The translations under genes were made by a program, and so were the position numbers. Shown one piece after another: positions 1 to 12,800 of a stretch of 64,000 nt of DNA. Origin of the DNA: Tricholoma matsutake (taxonomy: Eukaryota; Basidiomycota; Agaricomycetes; Agaricales; Tricholomataceae); the NCBI GenBank assembly GCA_026075535.2, contig AP026544.2, positions 9,610,001-9,674,000 of the forward strand. The letters run 5' to 3'. Under the pieces are notes generated by a model. That model was not told where the DNA came from. It saw only the letters and a list, made by a program, of their open reading frames with translations, and ran no database searches. Each line of letters starts with the position of its first letter. Position 1 is the first letter of the stretch.

Positions 1-16
1 TACTGACCAGTCTACC

Positions 17-552
17 ATGGATCTAAACCATGCCCTATACCAAGCATCTAATCTCGGTCGATTCAAAGAACCCTCTCCTAGCCTGTTGGTAGATTCATAC
101 TACCCTCAGGTGGAAGATCATGGAATACCTAGCTTGGAAAGTCGCTGTAGTTTGCTTGTGAACCATTCATGGGACTCCTTTGAGGTGAAAGTCTGCTTTA
201 TTTATATATTATATTTGTACTCACTACTTGGCAGAGTCAAATTCCATCCTCCTGCTCAAGATCACACCACAGTACTATGACAGCGAGTTCACAAGAAGGG
301 TATTTAGCTCTTCTACAATCTCATCAGAAAATACAGCAGGAGAAACTCATTCTCGAAGGGAAACTCAATGCTCTTGAGTGAGTCACTACTCTTGTTGAAC
401 CTGGCAAAGTCTTACTCCATGTCAATCATTAATCAAGACAGGCATCTTCATTGTTAGCCCAGTCTCTAAAGCCTGCCATTCCCAATTTACCAGCAACTAT
501 TCCTGCGCTTTCTTCAGTCCAGCCAGAGGATCTCTCAATACCTCTCAGTATA
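17..552 (+). pseudogene. 5' part of a repetitive Agaricomycete gene, split by pogo element
   Basis: Three exons can be read: 17-184, 235-377 and 438-552. They are separated by introns 185-234 (GTGAAA...GGCAG) and 378-437 (GTGAGT...CAAG), which keep one open frame. The protein begins near the ATG at 17 (it may start upstream of the window) and has a coiled-coil-like stretch around EGYLALLQSHQKIQQEKL. It ends abruptly at the TA where the pogo element begins. The domain that usually follows in this family is found beyond the element at 3365. The function is unknown; I recognise the family only as a multi-copy Agaricomycete gene. No secretion signal or enzyme motif is visible. Confidence 0.5.
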
Positions 553-3363
553 CAGTCGACTCCCTCATAACCCATACCCTTCCATCGTGGCCAGGAGCTA
601 TGGGGTTTCAGGGAGTATGGGGTTCCAAGGAGGTACTAAAAATAGCCTCCCAAAATTCAACAAAAAATTTCCGAGATGTACTATGGTATAAACTTGTATA
701 AACTTGTCTCCTCCTTCACAGCAATCTGTTGTAAATTATTGAAAGGAAAAATAGTCAGTTATAGAAGTAGAAACCTGGGAACGAGACATGTCCAAGCACA
801 TTTGCCATCCCAAAGAGCTGAGAAGAGCTTCCAACTTCCATGCAACAGGATCATCGAGGTGTTCAATGTATCTGTTGATGACTGATGCTGCCTGCAGGGC
901 ATCACAACATGTAGGACAATCTTCGATGGGACCATCATCATTGGCATCGTCATCTCCACCATTAATGATGCCGTTTTCCTGTGCCTGCCTTGCATTGATA
1001 ACAGCCTGATAAATTTCTTCATCCGTTGTCTCATCTATGACCCAAGACTTGGCTACTGAGTTGAGCAGTGATTTGATGTCCATTCTGTTACTTGCCTGGA
1101 GCACTCCAGTTGATACCAATTCATACAAAGCAGACTCCACCCGTTTCTCAACAATCTTGATTGGGTTTTCATCACTGGACACGGGCAAGTCACAAACAGT
1201 ATTTGAATTGATGAGCATTGAGATGGCGATCATAGGTTGGACAGGTGGGGTTTGGGTAGGGGGAAGAATGTCAGCCTTTTGCCAGCAGTGTCTGATTGTA
1301 GTTGTATCCACCTCACGCCATGTGGCATCGGCGAGACACATGGCTTGCAGTTGGTTGATGTCATAGATTTCCAATGGAGTGATTCCTCTGTCATAACGAT
1401 TGATCATGCGTTCAATATATTGTCTGCGGTAGTGAGCTTTAAAGCACTGGATGATCCCCTGATCCATTGGTTGAATATGAGCAGTGAGGTTTGGTGTAAA
1501 GTTTTCGACGTGGATATTCTGGAGGTTTTCTGGTATGATGTGGCCCGAGAAGTTGTTCTGCAAGAGCAAAACTTTCCGGTTCTGTCTCTCCAGCTTGCAA
1601 TCCCATTCCTGAAGCCACTCCTGGTAGAGGGCTGTTGTCATCCACGCTTTCGCATTGTTACAGTAGTAGAAACCAAGTTGTGTTCCCGTCTTGTTTCCAA
1701 ATGCACAAGGTTTCTTTGCTTTTCCAATAATGAACGCCGGCAGTTTCTCAGAACCATCGGCATTTGATGTGAAGGCATAGGTCAGTCTGACATTCTTACC
1801 TTAACACCTGGGCATCGCTTATCAGCTAATCCACGGTCTGGAGGCATCCTGTTCCAAGTCACTGAATCAGCACCATTGAGGTATGAGTAGGTAGTTATTG
1901 AATGAGTTATGCATGCATATAATGACCCTGTTTCATCCATGTTGAAAATGTTGCAAAGCTGGTACCCATACTGTGCAATAAGCTCTCTGATTCGCTGTTT
2001 CTCCCTCTCAACAGTCTCTTGGTCTGCACCAGCCTTGCCATGGCGCTTAAATTGCTTCAACCCATTCCTTCCCTTGAACCGGGACAACCAGCCTTCACTC
2101 AAATTGAGGTGATCATCTGTCAGTATTCCCACCAGATCTGCAAACCTCGTCCATTTTTGGCATAGAACTTCACCTGTCAACTGGATTACATCATGCATGG
2201 CCTTTGCCACCCAAAGATCCATCATCTCTGTGACCTCTGGGTGTTGTGTTTGGCGAGTACGCTTTGCTGACCGTGCTGCATCATTCTCTGCCCATTCCTC
2301 CTGCCACTTTTGTTCATCTTTCACCCACGAGGAGACCAGTGGCTGCTTGATTTTCAAGTTGGGGTAGATCCTATCAAAGTGCTTTGCTGTTTTCGACTGG
2401 TTCTCACTGTTTGCATGGTGCCAATCCAGAACTTCAATGTGCTGTGCTAATGTCGCATTCTCCTTCTTTGTGAAGACTGGTATTTCACCTTTTTTTGCCT
2501 CTTTTCGTTCATTCTCCTTTGGTTTAGGTTCAGGACCTTCAAAAGGTTGTCAATGCATGTCAATCTTTGGAATTTCAACATTTTGCATATGTTTCTGCTT
2601 GTTTCCTGCCTTTTTTGCAAGACCACCAGCCACCTCTCACAGTCTCTGAACCATGCTCTGCTCCTCTCCATTTAGTCTTCTCAAACCCTCCTCATAGTCT
2701 GAAGCATCCTCCAAAACACCTATCACCCAATGCTCATCAACTAAATTTGCTTTGTGATCCAACCAATGTTCATCTTGTGATGAAATTGACTTCTTTTCCA
2801 CCAGACAAGCTTGAAGTTGGTCCTTCTTCGACTGAACCTGCTTCTGTAAGGTCTTGAGACCTTTTTTCAAGATTTTGAGAGGTTTTAGAGGCATGAGTTG
2901 ACGAGTAAAATTGTAATGGGTCAATGTGCACAATACATGGTCCTTGTAGATAACTAAACTAAACTACATTGAGTAAGATCGAGGGGAGTGGCTCGCATCT
3001 ATGTGCTGACAAGGCACAGTAATATATAAATGAGTGGGTGACCAGGTAATTAGTGGTGGCAGCCAATGTTTGGGCATGATGGCGCAAAGTCCGGAAAAGG
3101 GTCGCTCAGGGCCTGACAACGCTCACCAAATTTTTTATTTTACTCCTTTAATACGCAAAAGACAATGAAGAGGGGTTGAACACAAGGGCATGCCCCACCA
3201 AAAATGTATGGATTTTGCTCAACAGGAGCTATGGGGTATTGGGTATCAGAGAGTTATGGGTTATGTGCAAAATTCCCCGCATACCAGCTCCATCATTCCA
3301 AAAACCTATGGGGTCTGAGGGAGTATGGGTTATCGGAGGTATGGGTTATGAGGGAGTCGACTG
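553..3363 (-). mobile_element. pogo-like Tc1/mariner DNA transposon, full length
   Basis: The ends at 553-578 and 3338-3363 form a perfect 26-bp inverted repeat beginning CAGTCGACTCCCTCATAACC. Each end is flanked by TA (551-552 and 3364-3365), the target duplication of the Tc1/mariner/pogo superfamily. The 2.8-kb element carries one transposase gene on the minus strand. Short subterminal motifs of the type CATACTCCC/GGGAGTATG recur near both ends. Perfect ends together with a broken gene suggest that the copy jumped fairly recently and was then inactivated, or that it was mobilised by another copy. Confidence 0.9.
736..2933 (-). pseudogene. pogo/CENP-B-type DDE transposase, inactivated
   Basis: Reading from 2933 downwards: an N-terminal lysine-rich helical region (to about 2637), a CENP-B-like helix-turn-helix (IEVLDWHHAN...IYPNLKIKQPLVSSWVKDE, about 2450-2320), and a DDE catalytic domain. 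The first Asp is in FNMDETG (about 1935). The second catalytic Asp appears as Asn in LLLQNNFSGH (about 1555), and the third is in QPMDQG (about 1465). The gene is broken by in-frame TGA codons near 2635 and 2546 and by an 8-bp insertion near 1790 (GTAAGAAT) that shifts the frame. The two TGA codons would each read Arg if they arose from CGA. With one catalytic Asp lost and three reading-frame lesions, the protein cannot be active. Confidence 0.85.
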
Positions 3364-3364
3364 T

Positions 3365-5196
3365 AGTTACTACTGCTGAACACGAAGACTACTCACTAGT
3401 AACATTCTGGTATCGACACAAATGGAACGCTGCAGAGAATAATCAAGTTGCGCACATTGGGGCCGGTGCTCAAGGAAAAACCCATGCAGCCCAAGGGGAA
3501 AATGTTACACTTAGATTCATTGAGGATGAGAACGGGACCATCATAGATGGTTTCAGGGCCACGGTGATGCGTAGGTTTGCTTGCGAGCTCTGGGCAGGCC
3601 TGAACAGTATTGGGAAAGCACCAAAAAATTGGGGCAAGGTCGACGCTGCGGTAGCTGCTCAATACCAGAATGAGATGGAGCAGAAATTTCCTGAGCTTCA
3701 CCTTTGTGACAATCACTGGAGATCTGATTTCATAGCAACCTTGAATTATCCATCTTGGTACAATAACAACGTCGAGAAGCAAGAACATTCAAAGTGCGCA
3801 TCTGTCGATCCCCCTCCTGATGCCAAGAGACCTAGAGTATATGCAGAAGATCCAGTCACTCCTTCTGTACACCCACCTCCACATAAGAAGCGCACTAAGC
3901 ACAGTGCTAGAATTCCAGTTGAAGGGGATTCTCAATAGTCTGCATCAGGGGTGAGTTTGTTTTTAATTTGCAACTGCGTTGATTCATCCATGACATTTGC
4001 AGGATTTCCCATCAGCAGAAGGCCCCAAGGCACCTGGATATGATGCTCACTCCCCTATACAGCATGTATGTGATCCACTGGTGGGCTCCAGGGATCCTGA
4101 AACTCATCCGAGATCCCAGGTAAGGTTTCAGAGTTTATCACTACCATTTGACAAAGACTGACTATGCATATCGAGGTCAAAAATCCTTTGTCTTTGGTTT
4201 ATCCTGCGACTGCCAATCCAGGAGAGAACATCCAGCAACCAATTCCTATGGCTCCCCATGTAATATCCATGCGTAGTGTGGAGTTGGCAGTGATTAGCCA
4301 GATGGAGATCCCGATGGCAACAACAGCGGGGATCAGCCAACAGCAATGACCCCAGCAGATGGCAATATGGCAGCAATGCTAGCAGCAGATCAGATAGTGA
4401 CGATGCCGACAGTGGATCAGATGGCAATAATAGCAGTGGACCAGATGGTGACAATAGTGGTGGACCAGGTGGCACCAACAAACTTGAACATGGTTAGCCA
4501 GAAAGCAACAGTGACGATGGAGACAAGTAATCCCCCCTCTCCCACTTACCCCAACACGACTACCGGTGAGACACCCACAGTCAGCGCAGAAACCTTTGAC
4601 ATGTCCCTCATCAAGGACTCTGGGGATGGGGCACAGGGCGCTAAACCCAGAGTTTTGCTAAACCTGATAGTTCCATCAGTTTCAACCTTTGATAATCTGA
4701 CTTACAACTTCTGCAGCTCTTGCCAATGCTCCTGCTACTGTGGCTCCTGTCAAAGCTCCCACTACTGAAGCTCCTGTTGATGCTCCTGTTACCATCACAG
4801 TCCCTAGTGTGGGACTTGGGACAGGGAAGAAAGCTGGGACGATGCGGCCAAACCCTCATCCGACTACTGCCCGGTAAGTGATCGTATTGTAGAAGTTCTA
4901 GGTATAGACTAATGTTGCCTATTGATAACCAGAAACCTATGTGCTTTGGATTGGAAAGAGCATAACCCTCATGGTTCCACGAGCAATTTCAAGTACTATT
5001 ATGATAACCTCTCTGCAGAGCAGAAGAAGGTCTGCGTGCCTTTGTATGTTCTTTAGTATCATGACTCACATAGATTACAGCACTGGAAGGATTGTGAATT
5101 CTCCATGGTAAGCTGTCCATATCTATGTGATACAGTCCTAACTTCTTTTTTTGATCACAGAAAGCTGCATGTGCTGCTCCTGGGGTGTCTGACTGA
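3365..5196 (+). pseudogene. 3' part of the repetitive gene interrupted by pogo
   Basis: The frame from 3365 encodes a conserved aromatic-rich domain (VTFWYRHKWN, ENVTLRFIEDENG, FPELHLCDNHW, LNYPSWYNNNV) up to an in-frame TAG at 3936-3938 that could derive from CAG. Further exons follow after an intron at about 3951-4002: a Ser/Asp/Gly-rich linker at 4370-4480, a Thr/Pro/Ala-rich part at 4560-4870, then a conserved C-terminal block (NLCALDWKEHNPHGS, FKYYYDNLSAEQKK) at about 4931-5029 and a last exon ending at 5194-5196. Introns near 4120, 4873-4930 and 5110-5160 have normal GT..AG ends. No enzyme motif is visible. The family is multi-copy in Agaricomycetes, so this may itself be an element-associated gene. 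Confidence 0.5.
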
Positions 5197-5634
5197 TCAA
5201 TCAATTACACATTTGGGTAGATTGGAAACGCAGGAGGTCACAGCGCTGCAAACTGGCTCCGCAGGTTAGCATTGTAATTTCTATGTTTCTACAGGCTCTA
5301 TATATGTTCTCGCAATATAATATGTCATGCATTTTGCCTCAAGAGATTGATCGGTATCGATTTGCCTCAATTAGTATTGATTGATATTATTTGGAATAGA
5401 GCAAAACTGAAGCTTAATACAATGTCATTTTGACCCTATGTATATCTATCTAAAAACATCTGACTAGATCTGGCTGCATGTGTGCGTGAAGCTTGATCAA
5501 AAGTATCTGAGAAGTGTCTCATTCCTCGATATATATGGGGTCATAGCTATTTACATACATTTACATCAGGACAGCAGTTTTTTTTTGTTCTAACTCGATC
5601 TAACCCTCTCTGGTTTGACCGCCTTTTGACTGGG

Positions 5635-5940
5635 CCTCAGTTCAGAGCATTCCAGCTGCAAATAAATTAATGAAAGAATTGGCTGGCCCTTCCACCATAT
5701 TCCAAAGCATTGCAACTCTTTCAAAGTATTGTGAGCCTCAGTTCAGAGTAATGTCAGCATTATGCCTGCAGATAAATTGATCAAAGAATTAGGCAGCCCT
5801 TCCACCACATTCCAAAGCATCGCAACTCTTTCCAAGTATTATGAGCCTCAGGTCAGAGTAATGTCAGCATTCCAGCTGCAGATAAATTGATCAAAGAATT
5901 GGCTGGCCAGTGCACTACATTCCAAGACACTGCAATTCCT
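5635..5940. repeat. tandem repeat, three units of about 95-110 bp
   Basis: Units start at 5635, 5736 and 5846 with CCTCAGTTCAGAG or a close variant. Each contains GATAAATTGATCAAAGAATT or a variant and ACATTCCAAAGCATTGCAAC. They are diverged from each other and non-coding. From 5197 to 5634 I see no gene. Confidence 0.8.
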
Positions 5941-6971
5941 GCATCCATTGTTATGAATAGGTAACCCGTTATTTACATCTGTCAAACTTGGAGGGTTTGG
6001 CAATTCCCATCTGGTTATATCTGTATCTCCACATTTTCCTGATGGTATTTAGGTGTCCTCCCACCTGTCAAATGGAGCATATTCCTTCTTCCTCCCACTT
6101 TTTCATGCCCTCCATCTAAGTTATTCTTTAAAGTCAACTAAGTCTCTCAAGTTTCTACACACCAAGGTGTAGATTATAAGCTAAGTATTCAAGTTACCCA
6201 TTGAATCCCTTCTACCCCTGCTCTTATTTTCCCCTGATCTCCAAGATCATGCTTACCTCTTTCTTCACAATGTGATGACCATTGTCAATGAACTCCCAGT
6301 AGACCATCTACCCTGCCACACCAGGCTTGTCCCACTGCACATAAATAGTAATAATTAGTACTTACATTAGTTCTTTTTCTTACCAGTCAAGTCGGATTTT
6401 AGGTGGCTGAATTATGTTGATGCTTGATGTTGTGGATCATCAAGGTATTAAGGTACGAAAATAAGACTATAAAAGGAAAATAAAATTGAAATGAAATGCC
6501 AAGTACTGATCCTTTGGAACGGGTGCTGTGCTGTTGACGCGGAGACCGAGGAAGCTGGGAAACATGAGCAAATGCATGACTAATGTGTTGCATGGGTGGT
6601 GTGTCTTTGTCGAGGAGAATTGTGTAATCTGGAAAGTAAAAATAGAATGAAGAATGTCAGTGATGCAAATCATGAAGGAACTGTATCAAAATCAAGTAAA
6701 GGGACTGAAAGGGCCCTCTGTAGGCAAGATATCAAGACTGGAGAGAAAATAGGAAAAGGGTGTGGTTGACAAGTAGGACTTGTCACCCTACCACACTGGG
6801 ACAAAGTAATTGTTTGGTGGGTGCTTATATACCCTGCAGCTATGCATGGACCATGTGGTCATATTTGTGCTCCCAAAAAACAAAAGTGGAACCACTTACC
6901 AGGCAACTGAACCAGACTGAACCACAACCACAACAAACCAACTGCACCACATCACCACCTGCAATACACCA
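5941..6971. other. non-coding stretch; repeat-like near the copia target
   Basis: No convincing gene. The segment 6795-6960 matches, in inverted orientation, the sequence at about 31190-31350 inside the hAT element (shared blocks TATATACCCTG and GCATGGACCATGTGGTCAT). The copia element at 6972 therefore landed in an older copy of that repeat family. Confidence 0.5.
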
Positions 6972-7164
6972 TGTTGGGATAGTCAATCCTAGCACATCAC
7001 ATTAGCACATCACTAGCACATCACAGCTAATAATAGAACACAATGTATTTATAGATCATAACATAGGTACATCGTAGTATAGGAGAATATGAGATGTTCT
7101 ACCTTATCCTGAACACCCGTCATTAAATCCCTATGAACTTCTACTCCATTCCATAATCCCAAGA
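6972..7164 (+). repeat. 5' LTR of copia element
   Basis: This is a direct repeat of 15089-15281 with mostly transition differences. It begins TGTTGGGAT and ends ATCCCAAGA, a near-perfect short inverted repeat of LTR type. Confidence 0.9.
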
Positions 7165-7176
7165 GGTTATGGGCCC
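7165..7176 (+). promoter_or_regulatory. primer-binding site, half-tRNA type
   Basis: GGTTATGGGCCC lies directly after the LTR. It pairs with the anticodon stem-loop of initiator methionine tRNA (GGGCUCAUAACC) with one G:U pair. Some copia-type elements prime from a cleaved initiator tRNA in this way. The unrelated copia element at 54570-60267 has the same 12 bases at the same place. Confidence 0.75.
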
Positions 7177-7381
7177 TGGCCTTTTTCATATTTAAATAAC
7201 TCGTTCTGGACTTGGACATACTATGTCAGATCAACTTGTTGAACTGGAAGAGCCTGAGGGAGGTGCACCCTCAGCCCCTATTTGAGCTAGTAGAGTCTAC
7301 ACCTCTAACACTGCTTGACAATGGCAACAGGCTGCATCCCAACCAGAAATAGAATTGATTCAGACAAAAGAATATTCAAAC

Positions 7382-8374
7382 ATGAACAAAATCACTGATC
7401 ACGATCACTTAATGGACAAAAATTGGCACAAATGGAAGGAAAGAATGAAAAGGGTATATATCAATTGTGATACAACTGGATATACTACTGGCAGTGTGAA
7501 ATGACCAGATGAAACCATAGATCCCATTAATGCAAATAACTGGGACAAAAATGACTCTTGGGCACAACAAGTAATCATGCACAATGTCACCTCCTCACAA
7601 ATGAATCACATCAGATCAAAAACATCAGCTGAAGCGATGTTTTCAGCACTTATGGTTACTCACAAAAACAAGGCACATCATATGGTAAATCATATACAGC
7701 ACCTGTTGTACAAGACCAAGATACTTGACCCAGATGATCTCTTAAAGCATCTTGACACACTTAAATTGTATCGCTACTGCATCAATAACTTCCCCAACCC
7801 TGAATTTCATGTCTCCAACACCTGCTTCAAGGTGATTATTTTGGCATCTTTACCTTCATCTTGGCAGACTTATGTCGAACCCTATAATGGGAATGCCAAT
7901 GATCCCAATGATTTGGACCCCAAAAGGAGAATGTCCTCAGATTCCTTTACTGGCTTATTATGGGAGGAATATAAAATTTGTATGACAAGATCTCATAACA
8001 AGTATTCTAATGGTTCTAGCACAAACCTGGTTAATACCCAGAAGAATAGTGGAACTAGTAAAACTTTGGAAGTGCGCATCATGGATCATAAATCCTCCAC
8101 CAAACCTTATTGTGAACATTGTAAATGACCAGGACATTGGTCAAGTAAATGTCGCAAATATGCCAGTAACAAATGTTGGAACTGTGGAAAAATAGGACAT
8201 AAGGAAAAAGATTGTTGGAGGAAAAAGAAGGGAAAAGACAAGCAAAAAAAGGGATCAAAGAAAGGTACTGAGGATTTGAATGTGGGGGAGGAATTGATCG
8301 CATTTCTGGTAAATGAAGAACTTTACAATTTTCACACATATGAAGCCTGTAACCTTGATGGAAATGACAAGTGA
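7382..8374 (+). pseudogene. copia Gag with two zinc knuckles, broken
   Basis: From the ATG at 7382 the frame runs through a Gag (UBN2-like) region (NWHKWKERMKRVY, SAEAMFSALM, TKILDPDDLLKHL, LASLPSSWQTYVEPY) to a nucleocapsid with two CCHC motifs: CEHC..PGHWSSKC and CWNCGKIGHKEKDC (about 8105-8215). Stops interrupt it at about 7501 (TGA) and at 8126-8128 (TGA inside the first knuckle). The protein would coat the retrotransposon RNA. It cannot be made full length from this copy. Confidence 0.8.
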
Positions 8375-8758
8375 TTGATCTGGTATGACTGGTTAGCAGA
8401 TTCAGCAACAACCTCGCATGTTATGCATCAAAGAGAAGCCTTTATTGCATACACACCTGTGGAAAAATGTCCCATAACAGGGGTAGGTGGTAAAGAAGCG
8501 AAAATTGAGGGCCATGGAACTGTTGAATTAATTTTGACATGTAACAGTCATGATTATATCCCGTGCCTGGAGGATGTACTCCATGTACCTGGAACGCAGA
8601 ATAATTTGATTTTGTTGGGGCAATGGGATGCAGCTGGCAGAAGATATACAGGTGGAAAGGGAAGAATTACCTTTATCACTAAGGAGGGGAAGAAAATAGT
8701 GCAAGGCAACAAGGTTAACAATCACTTATACAAGATGGAATTAACTATACATGACTGA
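8375..8758 (+). pseudogene. copia aspartic protease region
   Basis: The 127-residue frame has LADSATTSHV in place of the usual Asp-Ser-Gly active-site motif of copia proteases, followed by the conserved VLHVPGTQNNLILLG segment. It stops at 8756-8758, just where the internal deletion begins, so the pre-integrase zinc domain and integrase are absent. Confidence 0.75.
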
Positions 8759-8795
8759 CACCCAACGCTTACAATAGAAGAATAACTATATCTCA

Positions 8796-9384
8796 GCAGA
8801 GATATTCTCTGTAATGGAGGAATAGCTGACACAAATCCTACTGGTATACCCATGGACCCCAATATAAAGCTTGGACCTAATCTGGATGATAACAAACCTA
8901 ATCAAAGCAATTCATATGCACAATTCTTGGGGAGTCTGCAATTTTTGGCAAATTCCACAAGACCAGATATAAGTTATGCAGTTAATAAGCTGGCCGCCTA
9001 CACCACTAACCCAGGTTTAAAACACCATGGTGCAATAAAGTGAATACTCAGATACCTGGCAGGTATGAAAACTCTAGGGATCACATACAGAAAATCCCAA
9101 GATGAAACTGAAACCAAAAACCTCTTCCATGGATATGCAGATGCTGCATATGCAAATGCTGACAACCTCAAATCCATGACTGGCTACATTTTTCTAGCAG
9201 CAGGGGGAGCAATCACATGGAAATCGAAGAAACAAACCATGATAGCATTGTCTTCTACAGAAGCAGAATATGTAGCACTGTCAGAGGCTGGATGCAATGT
9301 GACACAGCTGGGAAATTTGTACAGTGAACTTGGATTCCCACAAAATTCACTGACAAAAATTAAAGGTGATAACAAGGATCCATA
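8796..9384 (+). pseudogene. copia reverse transcriptase C-terminus and RNase H remnant
   Basis: The frame resumes in the tail of the reverse transcriptase (MDPNIKLG, FLGSLQFLANSTRPDISYAV), is interrupted by TGA at about 9041, and continues through RNase H (YADAAYANAD, ALSSTEAEYVAL) to a TAA at about 9382. Compared with a complete copia pol, the integrase and the catalytic core of the reverse transcriptase (the YVDD box) are missing. This is an internal deletion of probably around 2 kb near 8760-8795. Confidence 0.8.
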
Positions 9385-9647
9385 ATATTGATGCACAACC
9401 CTCAATTACCAGCAATCAAAACATCTCGCTATTGGCCATCATTGGGTCTGAAGTCTAGTAACTGACAAAATACTCAATATACAAAACTGTTGTGACCCAG
9501 AACAAACAGCGGACATGTTAATGAAGGCATTACCAAGGCCTAAATATATACAACATAGGGCAGAGATGAGAATTCAGTCGACATGCAAACTCAGTAGCTT
9601 TCCTCGCATGTGAGTTGGTTTTTCCCATGGGGTTTGCCACCACATAT

Positions 9648-9831
9648 TGTAAGAGTGTCCCTTACATCAGCAAGTCTTATCACATGCCATTGCAGTTATC
9701 ACATGTTATTCCTGTAGTATATAGTCTATACTTTGAGTACTTGTACTGTATCTTAGTTCTTCCCTCCAAATATACTAAGTTCCTAACATGTCTCATTCTC
9801 CCTGAGTGTTGGAAGCTCTGGCTTCCTTCCA
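9648..9831. repeat. left LTR of LARD-like element
   Basis: 184-bp direct repeat of 13804-13987, almost identical, with TG...CA ends. Confidence 0.85.
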
Positions 9832-12800
9832 CTTTTTTTTTGTTACAAACTTACTATCTACACTCTACTCTCTCACACACAGTCTTTTCCCTGAAACCAT
9901 GCCAACCCTGAAATTACTGCAACAGTCAATTTTTTCACACCGACACCATCACTTGACAATAACACAATGCCCACTCTCATTCTCTTCCTCTGTCTTGTTC
10001 TCTCTCGTCTAGCCTGCTCTGTTGGTTCAACCTCCCTTCAACCTGTTCTATGCCTGCACCTCTCTTTCTGAGGTTTCCTACCTGACTCGTTCAGTGCTAT
10101 GTGGTGCCATTGATTTCTCGTTTCCACCCCACTAGTCTTGTGTATGCCCACCTGCCTTGTCTCAACTCCACTTCTCTCACATTCCCTCCCATTCCATGTT
10201 ACTCATGGTTCCTCAATGGGTAGACCATGTGCAACTCACGTAGTCCCCATGTGAAAGCCATGTTGACTCATCCAGTGCTGTATGATATGGCCTTGCTATT
10301 TCTACCCCATCTGTCCTGTCTCGACCACACCCCTCCACTTGTTGCCCCCATATCTTGGTTCCCAATGATGTGAACGATGCCTTGTATGGTGTTGTTCATC
10401 TTTTCACTCTCACTGCCACTCACATCGGCCTTGATGACTTGAACAATGGCATGTGGCATTGTTCATCATCTCTCTACCTACCTACAGCTCTCGCTATGGT
10501 CGACCTCATATCGGCCTTGATCGTTGTCTCTCTATCTTCCTAAAGCTCTTGATACCACCCATCCACCTTCCTGACACCTGTCCACCTTCCTGAAACTCTC
10601 GCTACCACCCATCCACCTCATATTGGCCTTGACAACTTGAACGACGGTGTCCTTCATTGTCTCCCCACCTCCATTCTGCTCTCACTACCAGCTGGTCACC
10701 TTGTATTGGCCTCGACTATGTGACTGATGCCATGTGCCATCATTGTTCATCATCTCCACACCTCTGTTCCACTCTTGGTCCACCCTCACTGGCACACCTT
10801 CACCTTGTCTCCCTATGTTCCTTGCCCTCTTGCTACCACCTCAGAGACAGCTAAACAACCAGCAAATGACATGCTACGACAGTCTGCAGCCCAGACAACA
10901 GAGTTATGTGACGACGAGCATGTTTGCTCATCAAATTGTGTTGTGTACTCGGCAGATGAACCCCAGCAGACTGCTCCCACCTCCACACTTGATGACACCC
11001 TACACATCTGTTACCACCACCGCCACCTGCCACATCACTGCTGATGATGCATGCACAGCCCCCATCAACGATGCCAACATTGTCAACAATGACCATCACC
11101 ACCACATTCCCAGTTTCAAATGCTCCTGCAGACCACCTAGCTGTAAGTGAGGCACGGACACTGTTGACAGCCCAGGAAAAAGCTGTTACACAAGGTCATA
11201 TGGACATGTTCATCTGAACATGTTGTACACTTGACGGAGCAGCTCTGCCAGCCCCACCATCTCCAATGGTGGCCCAGGAGCCCCCACACCACCCCAGTCC
11301 CACCCTGCTTGCCCCCCTTGCCTTTGTTATGCACCACCAGCCCACAAAAACACCATGCACATCCATGCGGCCTACCACGTCATCAATGGCATGTTCATCA
11401 ATGACGGTCAACAACCTACCCTGCCCCACTCTGTTTTGCTGGCAGCCACCTCTTCCCACCCCTCACCCCATGTCTTAGGACCCCCCTGTCTCGTTTCACT
11501 GACGCTGACTCTCCTCTACCCTCCTTTCTTTTTTTGGCCCCCCCCTCTGCCTTGTTTCACCTTGGCCACTGGTGTTTGACCTGCCACTGTCCCACTGCCA
11601 TGTCACAGCCTCCAACAGCCACAACACCTGCTACAACCACCTCGGAATTGGTGTCTACGGCCATATCCAGTGCCAAGACGAAGGCAACCACCCCAGAGAA
11701 CACTCACCAAGCCCCAAATGACGTACAAGGACTGTCCACAGCCCAGGAAACAAATTTGTGAGACGACGAGCACCTGCAGTTGTAAAAACGTGCCATCTGC
11801 TCAATGGACAAATAGGGTGTAGCATGGGTCACACCATGGGTAAAGTTTCACACCCCGCACCTGCACCTGCCAACACCGCACCCGTTCTAACACTGCAACC
11901 ATGGTGACAGGTTTTTACCATGGTCTGTCATGAACACCACAGGTGTGACACCACATATATACACCGTGGACTTTTTGCCTTGTATTTGACATTCTACACC
12001 ATTAAACATCCTGTATTTGTATTGTATAAGCCCTTAACTAACTTATCTACACCCTGTACACAATATCTAAGCTGAAGTTTCTTCAAAAAAAATTGAATAA
12101 CACAAATCTTCTATTACTTATTGATTTACATCCACTGTGACATGATGAATCTCATGCCAAAAAAATGAGCACTGGGATTTTATTTAACAATTCTATAGCA
12201 TCTACATGCAAACACCTTCGTCACTCAAGATGAGCAACAGAGGGATTTATTTACTTAATAATTCTATACAATACTACAAAAAGAAAAAATGGGCATGAAG
12301 TTGGCGTGGTGGTGCCCTTTGCCCCCCGCCATTGTAGTGGTGCCCCTGCCCCTTATGGGTAGCGCTCCTTGTGCCGGCATTCCTCCCCCATGTTGTGGTA
12401 CCTGCTCATTCCATTCGCATCCTCGGCTACCAGCATCCTACCCCTCCCCCTCCCCCTCCCCATTGCCCCCCATTTCCACCCTGTGAGCAGTTGCTCACAG
12501 CAGTGGATGGGGGGCTGCTGTAGTAGTGGTAGTGGTGGTGGTGTGTCATTGTCCCTCTCCCCATCATTGTTGTTGTCATCGTTGCTCCCCAGTTCCACCC
12601 CACGAGCAGTTACTCATGGCAGTAGATGGGGATGTTGCTGTGGTAGTGGTGGCAGTGTTTCCTATTTTGAGAAGTGGTGGGGTGGTTTAGTGGTCAGGTA
12701 GCAGGGTTTTTGTGTGCTTACCTTGTGGGTAACCTGCTACCCAGGGCTCCTGGTACTTCCTGGGGTCTCTTAACCCCAAACAACCCTCTCACATCTCATT

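Noticed and set aside
3365..3401. Pogo insertion site as the donor of a 37-bp intron
   Set aside because: GTAGTT...CACTAG would join frames, but 37 bp is shorter than any other intron here, so the join is left open.
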